From the NCBI GenBank assembly GCA_903832325.1, contig CAILBC010000027.1, positions 62,001-126,000 of the forward strand: 64,000 bases of DNA, read 5' to 3'. The stretch comes from an uncultured Sphingomonadales bacterium. Its GTDB lineage: Bacteria > Pseudomonadota > Alphaproteobacteria > Sphingomonadales > Sphingomonadaceae. Of this stretch, positions 48,796 through 58,287 are shown one piece after another. The notes beneath the pieces are model-generated. The model searched no databases. It was not told where the DNA came from and was given only the letters and a program-made list of their open reading frames with translations. A program made the position numbers and the translations under genes. Numbering within the stretch: position 1 is the stretch's first letter; the number at the start of each line of letters is the position of its first letter.

Positions 48796-50811
48796 CTAAC
48801 GCGGGTTCCGGGCCTGCACTTGGCCCTGCGCGGCCTGCTCTGCGATCCACGCGTGGATCTTGTCCTCCAGCACGGCCATCGGCAGCGCGCCGCTGCCCAG
48901 CACCTGATCGTGGAACGCGCGGATGTCGAACCGGGCGCCCAGCGCGGTGCGCGCTTCATCGCGCAGCCGCTGGATGGTCATGGCGCCGATCTTGTAGGCC
49001 AGCGCCTGCCCGGGGTTGGCGATATAGCGATCGACTTCGGCGGTCGCGTCCAGCCGGCCGATGCCTGAATTGTCGAGCATATAGCCAATCGCCTGATCGC
49101 GGGTCCAGCCGCGCGTGTGCAGCCCGGTATCCACCACCAGCCGCATCGCGCGCAACATTTCGTCATCCAGCGTGCCCCAGTGCTGCATCGGATCGCGATA
49201 GAGCCCCATGTCATAGCCCAGCGTTTCGGCATAGAGCGCCCAGCCTTCGACATAGGCGGCGTTGCCGCCAAACCGCTGCATGTCGGGCAGGGTCTCGTTC
49301 TCTTGCGCCAGGCTGATCTGGAAATGGTGCCCCGGCGCGCCTTCGTGGAGATAGAGCGTGGTCACCCCGGTCATGAAGCGGTGTGGCCAGTCAAACGTGT
49401 TGTACCAGAACACCCCGGGCCGGCTGCCATCGGGCATGCCTTCGCTATACGTGCCGCCAGCTTCAAACCGGGAGCGATAGGCGGGAAAGGGCTGGATCGC
49501 CAGCGCGGTGCGCGGCAAGTGCAGGAAATAATGCGGCGCCATGCGCGCCACGCGTTCACCCACCTGGCGAAACCCGCGCCCCAGATCGTCGGCGCTGCGC
49601 GGATGAAACCGCGCGTCGCTGCGGATCTGGTCGAAAAACGCGCGCAGCGGCACAGTGCTGCCCAGTTCCGCCTCCACTTTGTGCATATCGGCCTGGATGC
49701 GCGCCACTTCGCCAAGGCCGATCTGGTGCACCGCATCGGGATCGAGCGCCAGCGTGGTCTGTTCGCGCACCAGCAGGCGATAGAGCGCAGTGCCGCCGGG
49801 TATCGCCGAAAGCCCCACCGAATCGCGCGCAGAAGGCAGGTAGGTTTCCGCCAGAAAACGGCGCAACTGGCGATAGGCGGGATAGACGGTGTCGGTGGTC
49901 GTGGCCAGAAACGCGTGTTCGATGCGGTGGCGCCGCGCCGCGGGCAGATCGCGCGGCACCGACCGCGCCGGGGCGATGAACAGCGATTGCGCCGGGGGCT
50001 GCGCCAGGATTGTATCGATTTCGGCAATCATGTGCGCAACGGTCAGCCGCGGTTCGACAACCCCGCTGGCAATGCCTTCGCGAAAACGCTGTTCGGCGTT
50101 TGCAAACAGCACCGGCAGCGCGCGTTCCAGTTCCAGCCGGGAATCGACATCGGCCAGCGTATGCAGCGATCCGCCCTCGGCAGTGGCCGCCATTTCGGGA
50201 AATTCGACCGGAAAACCCATGAAATGGTTGAACGGCTGCACCCCGAGCAGCGCCTGGGCCGAAGGCGCGAGCAGCGCGCGCTGGTCCAGCAGCGTCTGGC
50301 GGAACACTTCGTAAGACAGGCGATGCGCCGGATCGAGCGCGGCGCGGTCAATCGCGGCAAGGCGGACCAGGGAATGATCGTTGACGCTGCGCTGGCGCGC
50401 CACCAGATCGGGGGTGAACAGCAACACCAGCACATCGTGCGGCACCGGATCGCCCCGCGCCAGCGCGCCCAGGGGATCGAGCGCCTGCTGCGCGCGGCTG
50501 TCTTCGGCAAACAGCCGGTCCAGCCGGTCGGCCATCGTTGCGCCCCTGGCTCCGTCCTGGCCGCTGTGATCGATGCGGGGTTCACCGGCTCCGGGTTCAC
50601 CGATCTGATCGGCACTTGTCCAGGTGATCGGGGCGGTCGGCTGGGGCCGCTGCGTGGTGGGCTGGGTATCGAGCCGGGCCAGCACGGGCGCGGCGGGCTG
50701 GGCGCGGGCATCCGGCCCCCTTCGCGGCAGCGCCCCCGACGTGCTCGGCGGCACCTGCGGTGTGCTCGGCGGCACCTGGGGTGTGCAGGACGCCAGCGCC
50801 AGCGCGATCAT
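48796..50811 (-). CDS. DUF885 family (putative lipoprotein, metalloprotease-like)
   Basis: MIALALASCTPQVPP lipobox-like start; LYLHEGAPGHHFQISLAQE (HEGxPGHH) and YVEGWALYAETLGYDMGLYRDP. Start could be upstream (50874). Confidence 0.88.
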   Translation of the reverse strand: MIALALASCTPQVPPSTPQVPPSTSGALPRRGPDARAQPAAPVLARLDTQPTTQRPQPTAPITWTSADQIGEPGAGEPRIDHSGQDGARGATMADRLDRLFAEDSRAQQALDPLGALARGDPVPHDVLVLLFTPDLVARQRSVNDHSLVRLAAIDRAALDPAHRLSYEVFRQTLLDQRALLAPSAQALLGVQPFNHFMGFPVEFPEMAATAEGGSLHTLADVDSRLELERALPVLFANAEQRFREGIASGVVEPRLTVAHMIAEIDTILAQPPAQSLFIAPARSVPRDLPAARRHRIEHAFLATTTDTVYPAYRQLRRFLAETYLPSARDSVGLSAIPGGTALYRLLVREQTTLALDPDAVHQIGLGEVARIQADMHKVEAELGSTVPLRAFFDQIRSDARFHPRSADDLGRGFRQVGERVARMAPHYFLHLPRTALAIQPFPAYRSRFEAGGTYSEGMPDGSRPGVFWYNTFDWPHRFMTGVTTLYLHEGAPGHHFQISLAQENETLPDMQRFGGNAAYVEGWALYAETLGYDMGLYRDPMQHWGTLDDEMLRAMRLVVDTGLHTRGWTRDQAIGYMLDNSGIGRLDATAEVDRYIANPGQALAYKIGAMTIQRLRDEARTALGARFDIRAFHDQVLGSGALPMAVLEDKIHAWIAEQAAQGQVQARNPR
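50741..50788. repeat. 21-bp tandem duplication (2.3 copies) in the DUF885 N-terminus
   Basis: GTGCTCGGCGGCACCTGCGGT / GTGCTCGGCGGCACCTGGGGT; encodes TPQVPPS x2. Confidence 0.93.
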
Positions 50812-50846
50812 GGCAACCCGGCGCCATCCGGTCGGCCAGCGCGGGC

Positions 50847-51524
50847 CTAAGACCACGGACGCGCCCGGTACCATTTGGTCAGGACATATTTCACTCCGCG
50901 GATGACTGGCGCACCGGCATGGATCGTGCGCGGGTTGGGTCGGCCATCGGGCAACATGTTGTTCCACACCAGCAGCACGCCGGCCTGCGGCGGGATCGAC
51001 AGGCTGATCCGCGGGAAATCGGTGGCGCCGCCTTCATCCACCGCGTTGAGATAGCCCATCGCGGTCCAGCTGCGCTGCCCGCCGCGTTTGCGTTCATCAT
51101 CCCAATATTCGTGCGCGGCGACGAAATAGTCAAAATGGTGCTTGAATTGCTGGCCTTCGCGATAGCGCTGCCCTTGCAATGTTTCGCCCAGTGCCGGGTC
51201 CATCCCCATCAGATCGTCGATCCGCCGCTGCAGCATGCGCATGAAGGGATCGGCCGGATCGACATCGCCGGTATAGCTGGTGCGGCCATGGTCGATATTG
51301 TTGTTATAAGTCGGCGATGGCCGCGCCACCGTGTCGATGATGTCCATCAGCCGGCGGCATTCGCTGTCTGCCAGGAAATCGGCAATCGCATAGATTTCAA
51401 CGCCGTCGACCGGAAGGCGATAGGCCGCCGGGTCGGCATCGAGCCGCGCGCGCACGATTTCGCCAAGTCGCGCCAAATTGGAGCGGTCGGGGTCGTGCCT
51501 GCCTGACTTGAGTGAAAAAACCAT
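50847..51524 (-). CDS. 2OG-Fe(II) oxygenase, prolyl 4-hydroxylase-like
   Basis: YREGQQFKHHFDYF (HxD) and NPRTIHAGAPVIRGVKYVLTKWYRARPW (distal H and K). Confidence 0.92.
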   Translation of the reverse strand: MVFSLKSGRHDPDRSNLARLGEIVRARLDADPAAYRLPVDGVEIYAIADFLADSECRRLMDIIDTVARPSPTYNNNIDHGRTSYTGDVDPADPFMRMLQRRIDDLMGMDPALGETLQGQRYREGQQFKHHFDYFVAAHEYWDDERKRGGQRSWTAMGYLNAVDEGGATDFPRISLSIPPQAGVLLVWNNMLPDGRPNPRTIHAGAPVIRGVKYVLTKWYRARPWS

Positions 51525-51826
51525 GATAGGCCAAGTTCATGGCGCATGGCGAGGGCCACGGCAAGAGGGGGCGACACGGCAAAACAGGGCCATTCATGCC
51601 ACTCGTTTTAGTCCGTTACGGACGAAACCCATTGCATTTACAGCAAAAATCTCCTGTGAGATTGGTTAACGCGCGGTTGGCAAAAGTAACACGGGCGTAG
51701 TCGCGCGTTCAGGCCATGACAACTTGATCTTGGTCGACTGGCCAATGGATGGTGTGGCTGTGCGATTGTTTTGCCTCTATGTTGTCCGGGTGACGCGTGA
51801 GGGTCCGTTGGACGAGGACTATAGGC

Positions 51827-52189
51827 TTGGACGTCGAAATTGATATTGACGGTCGGAATTTGCGCCGGGCCAAATTGATCTATGCAATTCGCCGGCGCCG
51901 TGATGCGGCGGCAGGGGTTGGTGGGCTGTTTGGCGAACCGGGCTGGGATATTCTGCTCGATGTGTTCGTCGCGCAGAAAAGCCGACGCGAAATCCAGGTG
52001 TCGAGCGTGTGCATCGAAGCCGGCGTGCCGTCGACCACGATCCTGCGCTGGCTGGCGCGGCTGGAACAGGATGGCCTGATCTATCGCACGTCGGACAATG
52101 TCGATGGCCGGCGCCGCTTTGTGCGGCTGACCGAAGCAGGCGAGGCGCTGATGACGCGCGTGCTGGGCGCGATCAAGATCGGCGATTGA
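51827..52189 (+). CDS. MarR-like winged-helix DNA-binding protein
   Basis: GWDILLDVFVAQKSRREIQVSSVCIEAGVPSTTILRWLARLEQDGLIYRTSDNVDGRRRFVRLTEAGEALM; start uncertain (TTG 51827 or ATG upstream). Confidence 0.82.
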   Translation: MDVEIDIDGRNLRRAKLIYAIRRRRDAAAGVGGLFGEPGWDILLDVFVAQKSRREIQVSSVCIEAGVPSTTILRWLARLEQDGLIYRTSDNVDGRRRFVRLTEAGEALMTRVLGAIKIGD

Positions 52190-52263
52190 CCGCGGTTATC
52201 GGGGTTCGCCGGTGCGGGCCGGGGCGACGGCAGCGCACCCGGCCGTAACGCGAAAGACCCGCG

Positions 52264-53241
52264 TTACCAGAACACGTTATACAACACGTCGACCACCTGG
52301 CCGCTGTCGATATCGATCAACAGGCAATCGTTGTAATACCGTACCCAGCGATAGGGGCCCCACGCAGGGGGCAAGTGGTAATAGGCCGGGTCTTCAATCC
52401 AGTATTGCTGATCAAACCAGCTTTCCGCCAGCAAGGCGCCAATGCCGATCCGCGCATAGGCATAGCCGCCATAGGGCGGCGAATAATAATCGAGGTGGAA
52501 CACATCCCGGTGATAGCCGCGCCAGCTTTCCCAGTCATAGCGCCGATCATTGCGCCAGCCCCCGTTCCAGCCGCCATTCCAGCCGCCGTTCCTGCCGCCA
52601 TTCCAGCCCCCGGCCCAATCGCGGCGATCGTGCGACGCGCCATAGCCCCAACCACGATTATCCCGACCATGATTATCAGTTCCGCGATTATCAGTTCCGC
52701 GATCAGGCCAGCCGCGCTGGTCGCGCCCATATGCAGTGCCTGTCTGGTCATTTCTGGCGCGATTATCCCAGCCGCGATTATCCCAGCCGCGATTGGCACG
52801 CGCATCGCCCTGCTGGCGCGGCGCCGGCGCCATGCCATAGCCATAGCCTCCTGACGGCGCGCCGTGCCACGCCGGGCTCGCCGGGGCCTGTCGCGCGGGT
52901 TGCTGCACCTGGGCCGTGGCATTGCCGCCCCAGCCGCGCCCGCTTCCGGTATTCCACCCGCCGCCATTGCCCCGGGCCTGGCCGCCGCCGTTCCATCCGC
53001 CCTGGGGTACTGCGCGTGGGCTCGATGGCGGGCCTGATTGCGGGCGGAATTGCGGGCCAGATTGCTGGGCAGCCTGTGGTGCGGCACGCGGTGCCGCCGC
53101 CGCAGGATGGCCTCCCCCGCCACCATGATAGCCGCCGTGTGGCGGTTCACCGGCCAGCGCCAGCGACGGCATGGCAGCAAAGCCCAGAGCGAGCGCCATG
53201 ATGGCGCTATTGCCCGCGTATCCTGTCCTGCCCGAAACCAT
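52264..53241 (-). CDS. RcnB-family periplasmic protein with long Gly/Trp/Asn-rich repeat region
   Basis: C-terminal PAYYHLPPAWGPYRWVRYYNDCLLIDIDSGQVVDVLYNVFW; internal WNGGRNGGWNGGWNGGW and NRGWDNRGWDNR repeats. Confidence 0.88.
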   Translation of the reverse strand: MVSGRTGYAGNSAIMALALGFAAMPSLALAGEPPHGGYHGGGGGHPAAAAPRAAPQAAQQSGPQFRPQSGPPSSPRAVPQGGWNGGGQARGNGGGWNTGSGRGWGGNATAQVQQPARQAPASPAWHGAPSGGYGYGMAPAPRQQGDARANRGWDNRGWDNRARNDQTGTAYGRDQRGWPDRGTDNRGTDNHGRDNRGWGYGASHDRRDWAGGWNGGRNGGWNGGWNGGWRNDRRYDWESWRGYHRDVFHLDYYSPPYGGYAYARIGIGALLAESWFDQQYWIEDPAYYHLPPAWGPYRWVRYYNDCLLIDIDSGQVVDVLYNVFW

Positions 53242-53479
53242 GGCCGATCTCCGCTGCCTGTCCGCACCCACCTTGCCCATCCGATGCCCGGATTGCGCCC
53301 CGCGTGTCGCGGCGGAAGGCTGCGCGACTCGGTTGTCAAGATCGCAGTATCACGCGCCGCCGCTGCATCTTTCATGAACCGTGCAGGCCGCGCAGGTTCA
53401 GTTTGGCACAGCACGGCGCCTGGTGCGTTTCCCGCAATCACCTCTTGCGGCGGGGCCGGGCGCGCCCCACAGGGCAGGG

Positions 53480-54121
53480 ATGGACGATTATCGAGCCGAC
53501 CACAGCCAGGGCCCCGGCACCCCGATCGACGGTGCGGCCGGCCTGTCCGCGCTGATCGACGATGCACGCGCGCGGTTGATCCGCGCGGCGCAGGATCGCA
53601 ATGCCGCAATGCACGCGCCGGTGGTGGTTACCGGCGATGGCGATGCGCGGATCATGGTGCTGCGTGCCGCGGATGCCGATTTTGCCGCGCTGCGCTTTCA
53701 CACCGACCGGCGATCGCCCAAAATGGCGGTGATCGGCGCCGATCCGCGCCTGACCATCCTTGCCTATGATCCGCAGGACCGGGTGCAACTGCGCCTGACC
53801 GCGCAGGCCCATATCGAACATCACGGGCCGGTTGCCGATGCGGCCTGGGCCGATGCCACGCCGCTCAGCCGGCGTGTCTATCTGGTGACAGCGGCGCCGG
53901 GCGGTCCGCTGGCCCTGCCGGGGTCGGCCTTGCCCGAAGATTTGCGGCACCGACGCCCGACCCCGGCCGAAACCGAGGCGGGACGATCGCACTTTTCGGT
54001 GATTCTGGCGCGAATCACCGTGATCGACTGGTTGCGGCTCGGCAGCGGCGGCGGCCTGCGCGCACGGTTTGTCCGCGATCACGCAGGTAATGGCTGGCAG
54101 GGGGCGTGGATCGCCCCCTGA
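53480..54121 (+). CDS. Pyridoxamine 5'-phosphate oxidase-like flavin-binding protein
   Basis: LIRAAQDRNAAMHAPVVVTGDGDARIMVLRAADADFAALRFHTDRRSPKMAVIGADPRLTILAYDP. Confidence 0.85.
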   Translation: MDDYRADHSQGPGTPIDGAAGLSALIDDARARLIRAAQDRNAAMHAPVVVTGDGDARIMVLRAADADFAALRFHTDRRSPKMAVIGADPRLTILAYDPQDRVQLRLTAQAHIEHHGPVADAAWADATPLSRRVYLVTAAPGGPLALPGSALPEDLRHRRPTPAETEAGRSHFSVILARITVIDWLRLGSGGGLRARFVRDHAGNGWQGAWIAP

Positions 54122-54189
54122 CCGATTTCCAGCGATCAATTCCCAGCGACCGATTTTCAGCGATCAATTCCCAGCGACCGGTTTTCAGC
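54120..54189. repeat. Tandem repeat, 14-bp unit x5 (28-bp higher-order period) between convergent stop codons
   Basis: GACCGATTTCCAGC GATCAATTCCCAGC GACCGATTTTCAGC GATCAATTCCCAGC GACCGGTTTTCAGC. Confidence 0.95.
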
Positions 54190-55864
54190 GCGTCAGCTTC
54201 TTGTAGGCCAGCGCAGTCGGACGGTCGGCGGCATCGCCCAGGCGGCGGCGCTTGTCTTCTTCGTATGCTTCAAAGTTGCCTTCGAACCATTCGACATGGC
54301 TGTTGCCTTCGAACGCCAGGATATGCGTGGCCAGGCGGTCGAGGAAAAAGCGGTCGTGGCTGATGACCACGGCGCAACCGGCAAAGTTTTCAATCGCTTC
54401 TTCGAGCGCACCCAGCGTTTCGACGTCAAGGTCGTTGGTCGGTTCGTCAAGCAGCAGCACATTGCCGCCGGTTTTCAGCATCTTGGCCATGTGCACGCGG
54501 TTGCGTTCACCGCCCGACAGCTTGCCCACGTTCTTCTGCTGGTCGGCGCCCTTGAAATTGAACGCCCCGACATAGGCGCGGGTCGAGGTGTCGAACCCGT
54601 TGACTTTCATATAGTCGGCGCCGTCGGAAATTTCCTGCCACACGTTCTTGGCCGGATCTAGGTGGTCGCGGCTCTGGTCGACATAGCCCAGCCGCACGGT
54701 CGAACCGATCTCGATCGTGCCGGTGTCGGGTGTTTCCTTGCCCGTCAGCAGCTTGAACAGCGTCGATTTGCCCGCGCCGTTGGGCCCGATCACGCCGACA
54801 ATGCCACCCGGCGGCAGCAGGAACGACAGGTCTTCAAACAGCAGCTTGTCGCCATAGGCCTTGGAAATGCCCTTGGCCTCGATCACTTTGCCGCCCAGCC
54901 GTTCGGGCACCTGGATGACGATCTGCGCCTTGCCCGGGCTGCGGTTGTTTTGGCTGGCGACCAGTTCCTCAAACTTCTTGATACGCGATTTGGACTTGGT
55001 CTGGCGGCCCTTGGGCCCCTGCCGGATCCATTCGAGTTCGTCGTTGATCGCCTTTTGCCGGCCCGAGGCCTCGCGGTCTTCCTGTTCCAGGCGCTTCGAC
55101 TTCTTTTCCAGATAGGTCGAATAATTGCCTTCGTAGGGGAAGTATTTGCCGCGGTCGATTTCCAGAATCCAGCCGACCACGTTGTCGAGGAAATAGCGGT
55201 CGTGGGTGATCATCAGCACCGCGCCGGCATATTCCTTCAGGTGGTTTTCCAGCCATTTGACGCTTTCGGCATCAAGGTGGTTGGTCGGTTCGTCGAGCAG
55301 CAGGATCGACGGCTTCTGGATCAGCAGCTGGGTCAGCGCGATGCGCCGGCGTTCCCCGCCCGACAGGGTGTCCACCGGCCAGTCCGACGGCGGGCAGCGC
55401 AGCGCCTCCATCGCGATTTCCAGCTGGTTGTCCAACGTCCAGCCGTCCACGGCGTCGATCTTGCCCTGCAGATCGCCCATTTCGTCCATCAGCGCGTCAA
55501 AATCGACGTCTTCCGGCGGATCGGCCATGATGTTGGAAATTTCGTTGAACCGGTCGACCAGGTTGGCGGTTTCGCGCGCGCCGTCTTTCACGTTTTCCAG
55601 CACGGTCTTGGTCGGATCGAGCTGCGGTTCCTGCGCCAGATAGCCCACGGTGATATTTTCACCCGGCCAGGCTTCGCCGGTGATGTCCTTGTCGATCCCG
55701 GCCATGATTTTCATCAGGGTCGATTTGCCGGCGCCGTTGGGGCCGACAATGCCGATCTTGGCACCCTGATAGAACTGCAGGTTGATGTCGGAAAGCACCG
55801 GCTTTTGCGCGCCGGGAAAGGTCTTCGTCATGTTCTTCATGACGTAGGCGTACTGGGCGGCCAT
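54185..55864 (-). CDS. ettA: Energy-dependent translational throttle protein EttA (ABC-F)
   Basis: Two ABC domains: GPNGAGKSTLMKIMAG, LSGGERRRIALTQLLIQKPSILLLDEPTNHLD, GPNGAGKSTLFKLLTG, LSGGERNRVHMAKML. Confidence 0.97.
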   Translation of the reverse strand: MAAQYAYVMKNMTKTFPGAQKPVLSDINLQFYQGAKIGIVGPNGAGKSTLMKIMAGIDKDITGEAWPGENITVGYLAQEPQLDPTKTVLENVKDGARETANLVDRFNEISNIMADPPEDVDFDALMDEMGDLQGKIDAVDGWTLDNQLEIAMEALRCPPSDWPVDTLSGGERRRIALTQLLIQKPSILLLDEPTNHLDAESVKWLENHLKEYAGAVLMITHDRYFLDNVVGWILEIDRGKYFPYEGNYSTYLEKKSKRLEQEDREASGRQKAINDELEWIRQGPKGRQTKSKSRIKKFEELVASQNNRSPGKAQIVIQVPERLGGKVIEAKGISKAYGDKLLFEDLSFLLPPGGIVGVIGPNGAGKSTLFKLLTGKETPDTGTIEIGSTVRLGYVDQSRDHLDPAKNVWQEISDGADYMKVNGFDTSTRAYVGAFNFKGADQQKNVGKLSGGERNRVHMAKMLKTGGNVLLLDEPTNDLDVETLGALEEAIENFAGCAVVISHDRFFLDRLATHILAFEGNSHVEWFEGNFEAYEEDKRRRLGDAADRPTALAYKKLTR

Positions 55865-55948
55865 GGTCGTCCTTTGGGCAATAGGCGTGAATGGTTTGGC
55901 CCGCGCTCTACAAGGCGCGGGGGATGGCTGCAAGGTCAGGCTTTGGGA

Positions 55949-56749
55949 TCAGGCAGCAGGCGCAGCGGTGCGTTCGCGGAAAAATTCGATCACGTCGGTT
56001 TCAGCCTGTTTGGTCTTGCTGCCCGGCTGGTCGATCAGGTGCCAGGTCAGCACCGAATGCGGGGCCATTGCCGCGCGTGGATTGGCATCGGCATCGTCCA
56101 GCTCGATCGCGCGGAACCGATCGCCAAACCGGTCTTTCAGCATGGCAAAGCGCGCATCGGGCACCAGCTTGTCCGATGTGAAGCGCAGGCCCATCAGGCT
56201 GAGGTCTTCCGCAACGAAGCGCGCCCCGGCGCAGGCCAGTTCCGCCTCGGTCGCATCGATCCTTGCCGCACCCTTGCTGCCCAGCGGCAGCGAGGGCTGC
56301 GACAGCACCGGCGCGACCACCGCCGGCTCGGTCATCATCGCCAGCGCAAACCCGCCGGTAAAGCACATGCCCACTGCGCCCACGCCGCGCCCGCCACATT
56401 GCCCGTGGGCATGGCGCGCCAGCGCGCGCAACCAGTCGACAATCGCGCTTGATTTGCCATTGGTCCAGGCGTTGAATTCGCGCCGCACGCACAGCGTCCA
56501 CACCGCCTGCGCCATGGTATAGCGCGGACTGGGCACGCGCCCGTCTTCGCCAAACAGGCTGGGGCAAAACACTGTCATCCCCGCATCGGCCACCCGGTCG
56601 GCAAAACGCAGTACCAGCGGATGCAGATTGGGCATTTCGTGCATCACGATCACCGCCGGGCCCGTGCCCTTGCGCCAGACTTTTCGCGTGTAGCGCCCGT
56701 CGGTGAAATCAAACGGGGTGTAGTCGGCAAAGGCCTGTTCGTTCTGCAT
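55949..56749 (-). CDS. Dienelactone hydrolase family protein
   Basis: VIVMHEMPNLHPLVLRFADRVADAGMTVFCPSLFGE; nucleophile region VGAVGMCFTGGFALAM. Confidence 0.93.
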   Translation of the reverse strand: MQNEQAFADYTPFDFTDGRYTRKVWRKGTGPAVIVMHEMPNLHPLVLRFADRVADAGMTVFCPSLFGEDGRVPSPRYTMAQAVWTLCVRREFNAWTNGKSSAIVDWLRALARHAHGQCGGRGVGAVGMCFTGGFALAMMTEPAVVAPVLSQPSLPLGSKGAARIDATEAELACAGARFVAEDLSLMGLRFTSDKLVPDARFAMLKDRFGDRFRAIELDDADANPRAAMAPHSVLTWHLIDQPGSKTKQAETDVIEFFRERTAAPAA

Positions 56750-56765
56750 GATTGACCGCCTACCA

Positions 56766-56937
56766 GATCCTCCCCGGCACGGGGAGGGGGACCGCGCGAA
56801 GCGTGGTGGAGGGGCATCGCCGTTACAAGGCAACGCACTTGGGGCACCGCGCTTGGGGCACCGCGCTTGGGGCACCGCGCTTGGGGCACCGCCCCTCCAC
56901 CAGCTTCGCTGGTCCCCCTCCCCGGTTCGGGGAGGAT
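56766..56937. repeat. Dispersed inverted-repeat element, family A (copy 2) with nested tandem array
   Basis: GATCCTCCCCGGCACGGGGAGGGGGACCGCGCGAAGCGTGGTGGAGGGG ... CCCCTCCACCAGCTTCGCTGGTCCCCCTCCCCGGTTCGGGGAGGAT. Confidence 0.93.
56839..56894. repeat. Tandem repeat, 14-bp unit x4 nested in family A loop
   Basis: TTGGGGCACCGCGC repeated four times (last copy ends GCCC). Confidence 0.95.
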
Positions 56938-56942
56938 GATTT

Positions 56943-58190
56943 TTACAGGCGTTCGATCACGATGGCCGGGGCCATGCCGCCTGCGGCGCACATGGTGACC
57001 AGGCCATAGCGGCCGCCGGTGCGTTCCAGTTCGTCAAGCACGGTGCCGATCAGGATCGATCCGGTCGCGCCGATCGGGTGGCCCAGCGCCATCGCGCCGC
57101 CGTTCACGTTGACTTTGGCGCGGTCGAGGCCGAGGTCGCGGATGAACTTTTCGGCAACTACGGCAAAGGCCTCGTTGATTTCCCACAAGTCGATGTCGGC
57201 AACGGTCAGTCCGGCCTTGGCCAGCACCTTTTTCGCAGCCGGCACCGGCGCGTTGAGCATCAGCGTGGGATCATCGCCCTGGTTGGCATAGGCGACCACG
57301 CGTGCGCGCGGCTTCAGCCCGTGCTTTTCGGCATAGGCCGGGCTGGTGATCAGCAGCGCCGCCGCGCCATCGACCACGCCCGACGAATTGCCGGCGTGGT
57401 GCACGCCTTTCCAATCGAGATCGGGATATTTGCGCTGGATCTGCTTGCGAAAGGTGGTGCCGCCCAGATCGAAATCGGCAATCGCGTCAAAGCTGGCCTT
57501 GAGCGAGCCCAGCCCTTCCAGCGTGGTTTCCGGGCGGGGAAATTCCTCACGATCAAGCGCCACGCTGCCATCGTCGTTCAGCACCGGGATCAGCGATTTG
57601 GCAAAGCGCCCTTCGGCAATCGCCACGGCCGCGCGCTGCTGGCTGACCAGCGCCAGCGCGTCGAGCGCGCCGCGATCGATGCCTTCCATCGCGGCAATCG
57701 CATCGCCGCACACGCCCTGGTGCGATTGCGGGTGCACCGCATCGAGGTGCGCATTGCCCGACCCCATGCCCAGCGGGCGGATACCGGCATTGGCCTGTTC
57801 GGCGCCGTGCACCTGGGTAAAGCTCATCATTTCGGTGCCGCCGGCGATCACGCAATCTTCCATGCCCGACATCACGCTGGCTGCGGCCAGATTGACCGAA
57901 GTGATCCCGCCGCCGCAGAACCGGTCGAGCGTGGTGCCGCTGGCAGTGATGTCATATCCGGCATCGAGCGCGGCCATGCGCCCCAGATCACCACCCTGCT
58001 TGCCCACTTGCGACGATGTTGACCAGATCACGTCGTCGACGGTGCTGGTGTCGAGATGGTTGCGGTCCTTAAGCGCGCGCAGCACCGTGGCGGCCAGATG
58101 CTGGGGGTGCAGGTGGGTCAGCGCGCCCTTGCCGGGCTTGCCCGCGCCGCGCGGGGTGCGAACGGCATCGATGATATAGGCTTCGGCCAT
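56943..58190 (-). CDS. Acetyl-CoA C-acyltransferase (thiolase)
   Basis: [79 protein letters not shown]. Confidence 0.96.
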   Translation of the reverse strand: MAEAYIIDAVRTPRGAGKPGKGALTHLHPQHLAATVLRALKDRNHLDTSTVDDVIWSTSSQVGKQGGDLGRMAALDAGYDITASGTTLDRFCGGGITSVNLAAASVMSGMEDCVIAGGTEMMSFTQVHGAEQANAGIRPLGMGSGNAHLDAVHPQSHQGVCGDAIAAMEGIDRGALDALALVSQQRAAVAIAEGRFAKSLIPVLNDDGSVALDREEFPRPETTLEGLGSLKASFDAIADFDLGGTTFRKQIQRKYPDLDWKGVHHAGNSSGVVDGAAALLITSPAYAEKHGLKPRARVVAYANQGDDPTLMLNAPVPAAKKVLAKAGLTVADIDLWEINEAFAVVAEKFIRDLGLDRAKVNVNGGAMALGHPIGATGSILIGTVLDELERTGGRYGLVTMCAAGGMAPAIVIERL

Positions 58191-58287
58191 GAAAGCTTCC
58201 TTGCTGGGTCGGTTTAACCGCACGATTAAAGGCTTTGCCTGTGCCGCGCAAGCGTTATGGTGCGCCCACCTTCAGGAGAGCCCGGCA

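Noticed and set aside
50847-51524. Functional link between the two 2OG oxygenases (19474 and 50847)
   Set aside because: They belong to different families (BesD-like versus prolyl 4-hydroxylase-like) and are about 30 kb apart with unrelated neighbours.
54662-56452. 596-aa plus-strand ORF
   Set aside because: Antisense to ettA and the dienelactone hydrolase gene.
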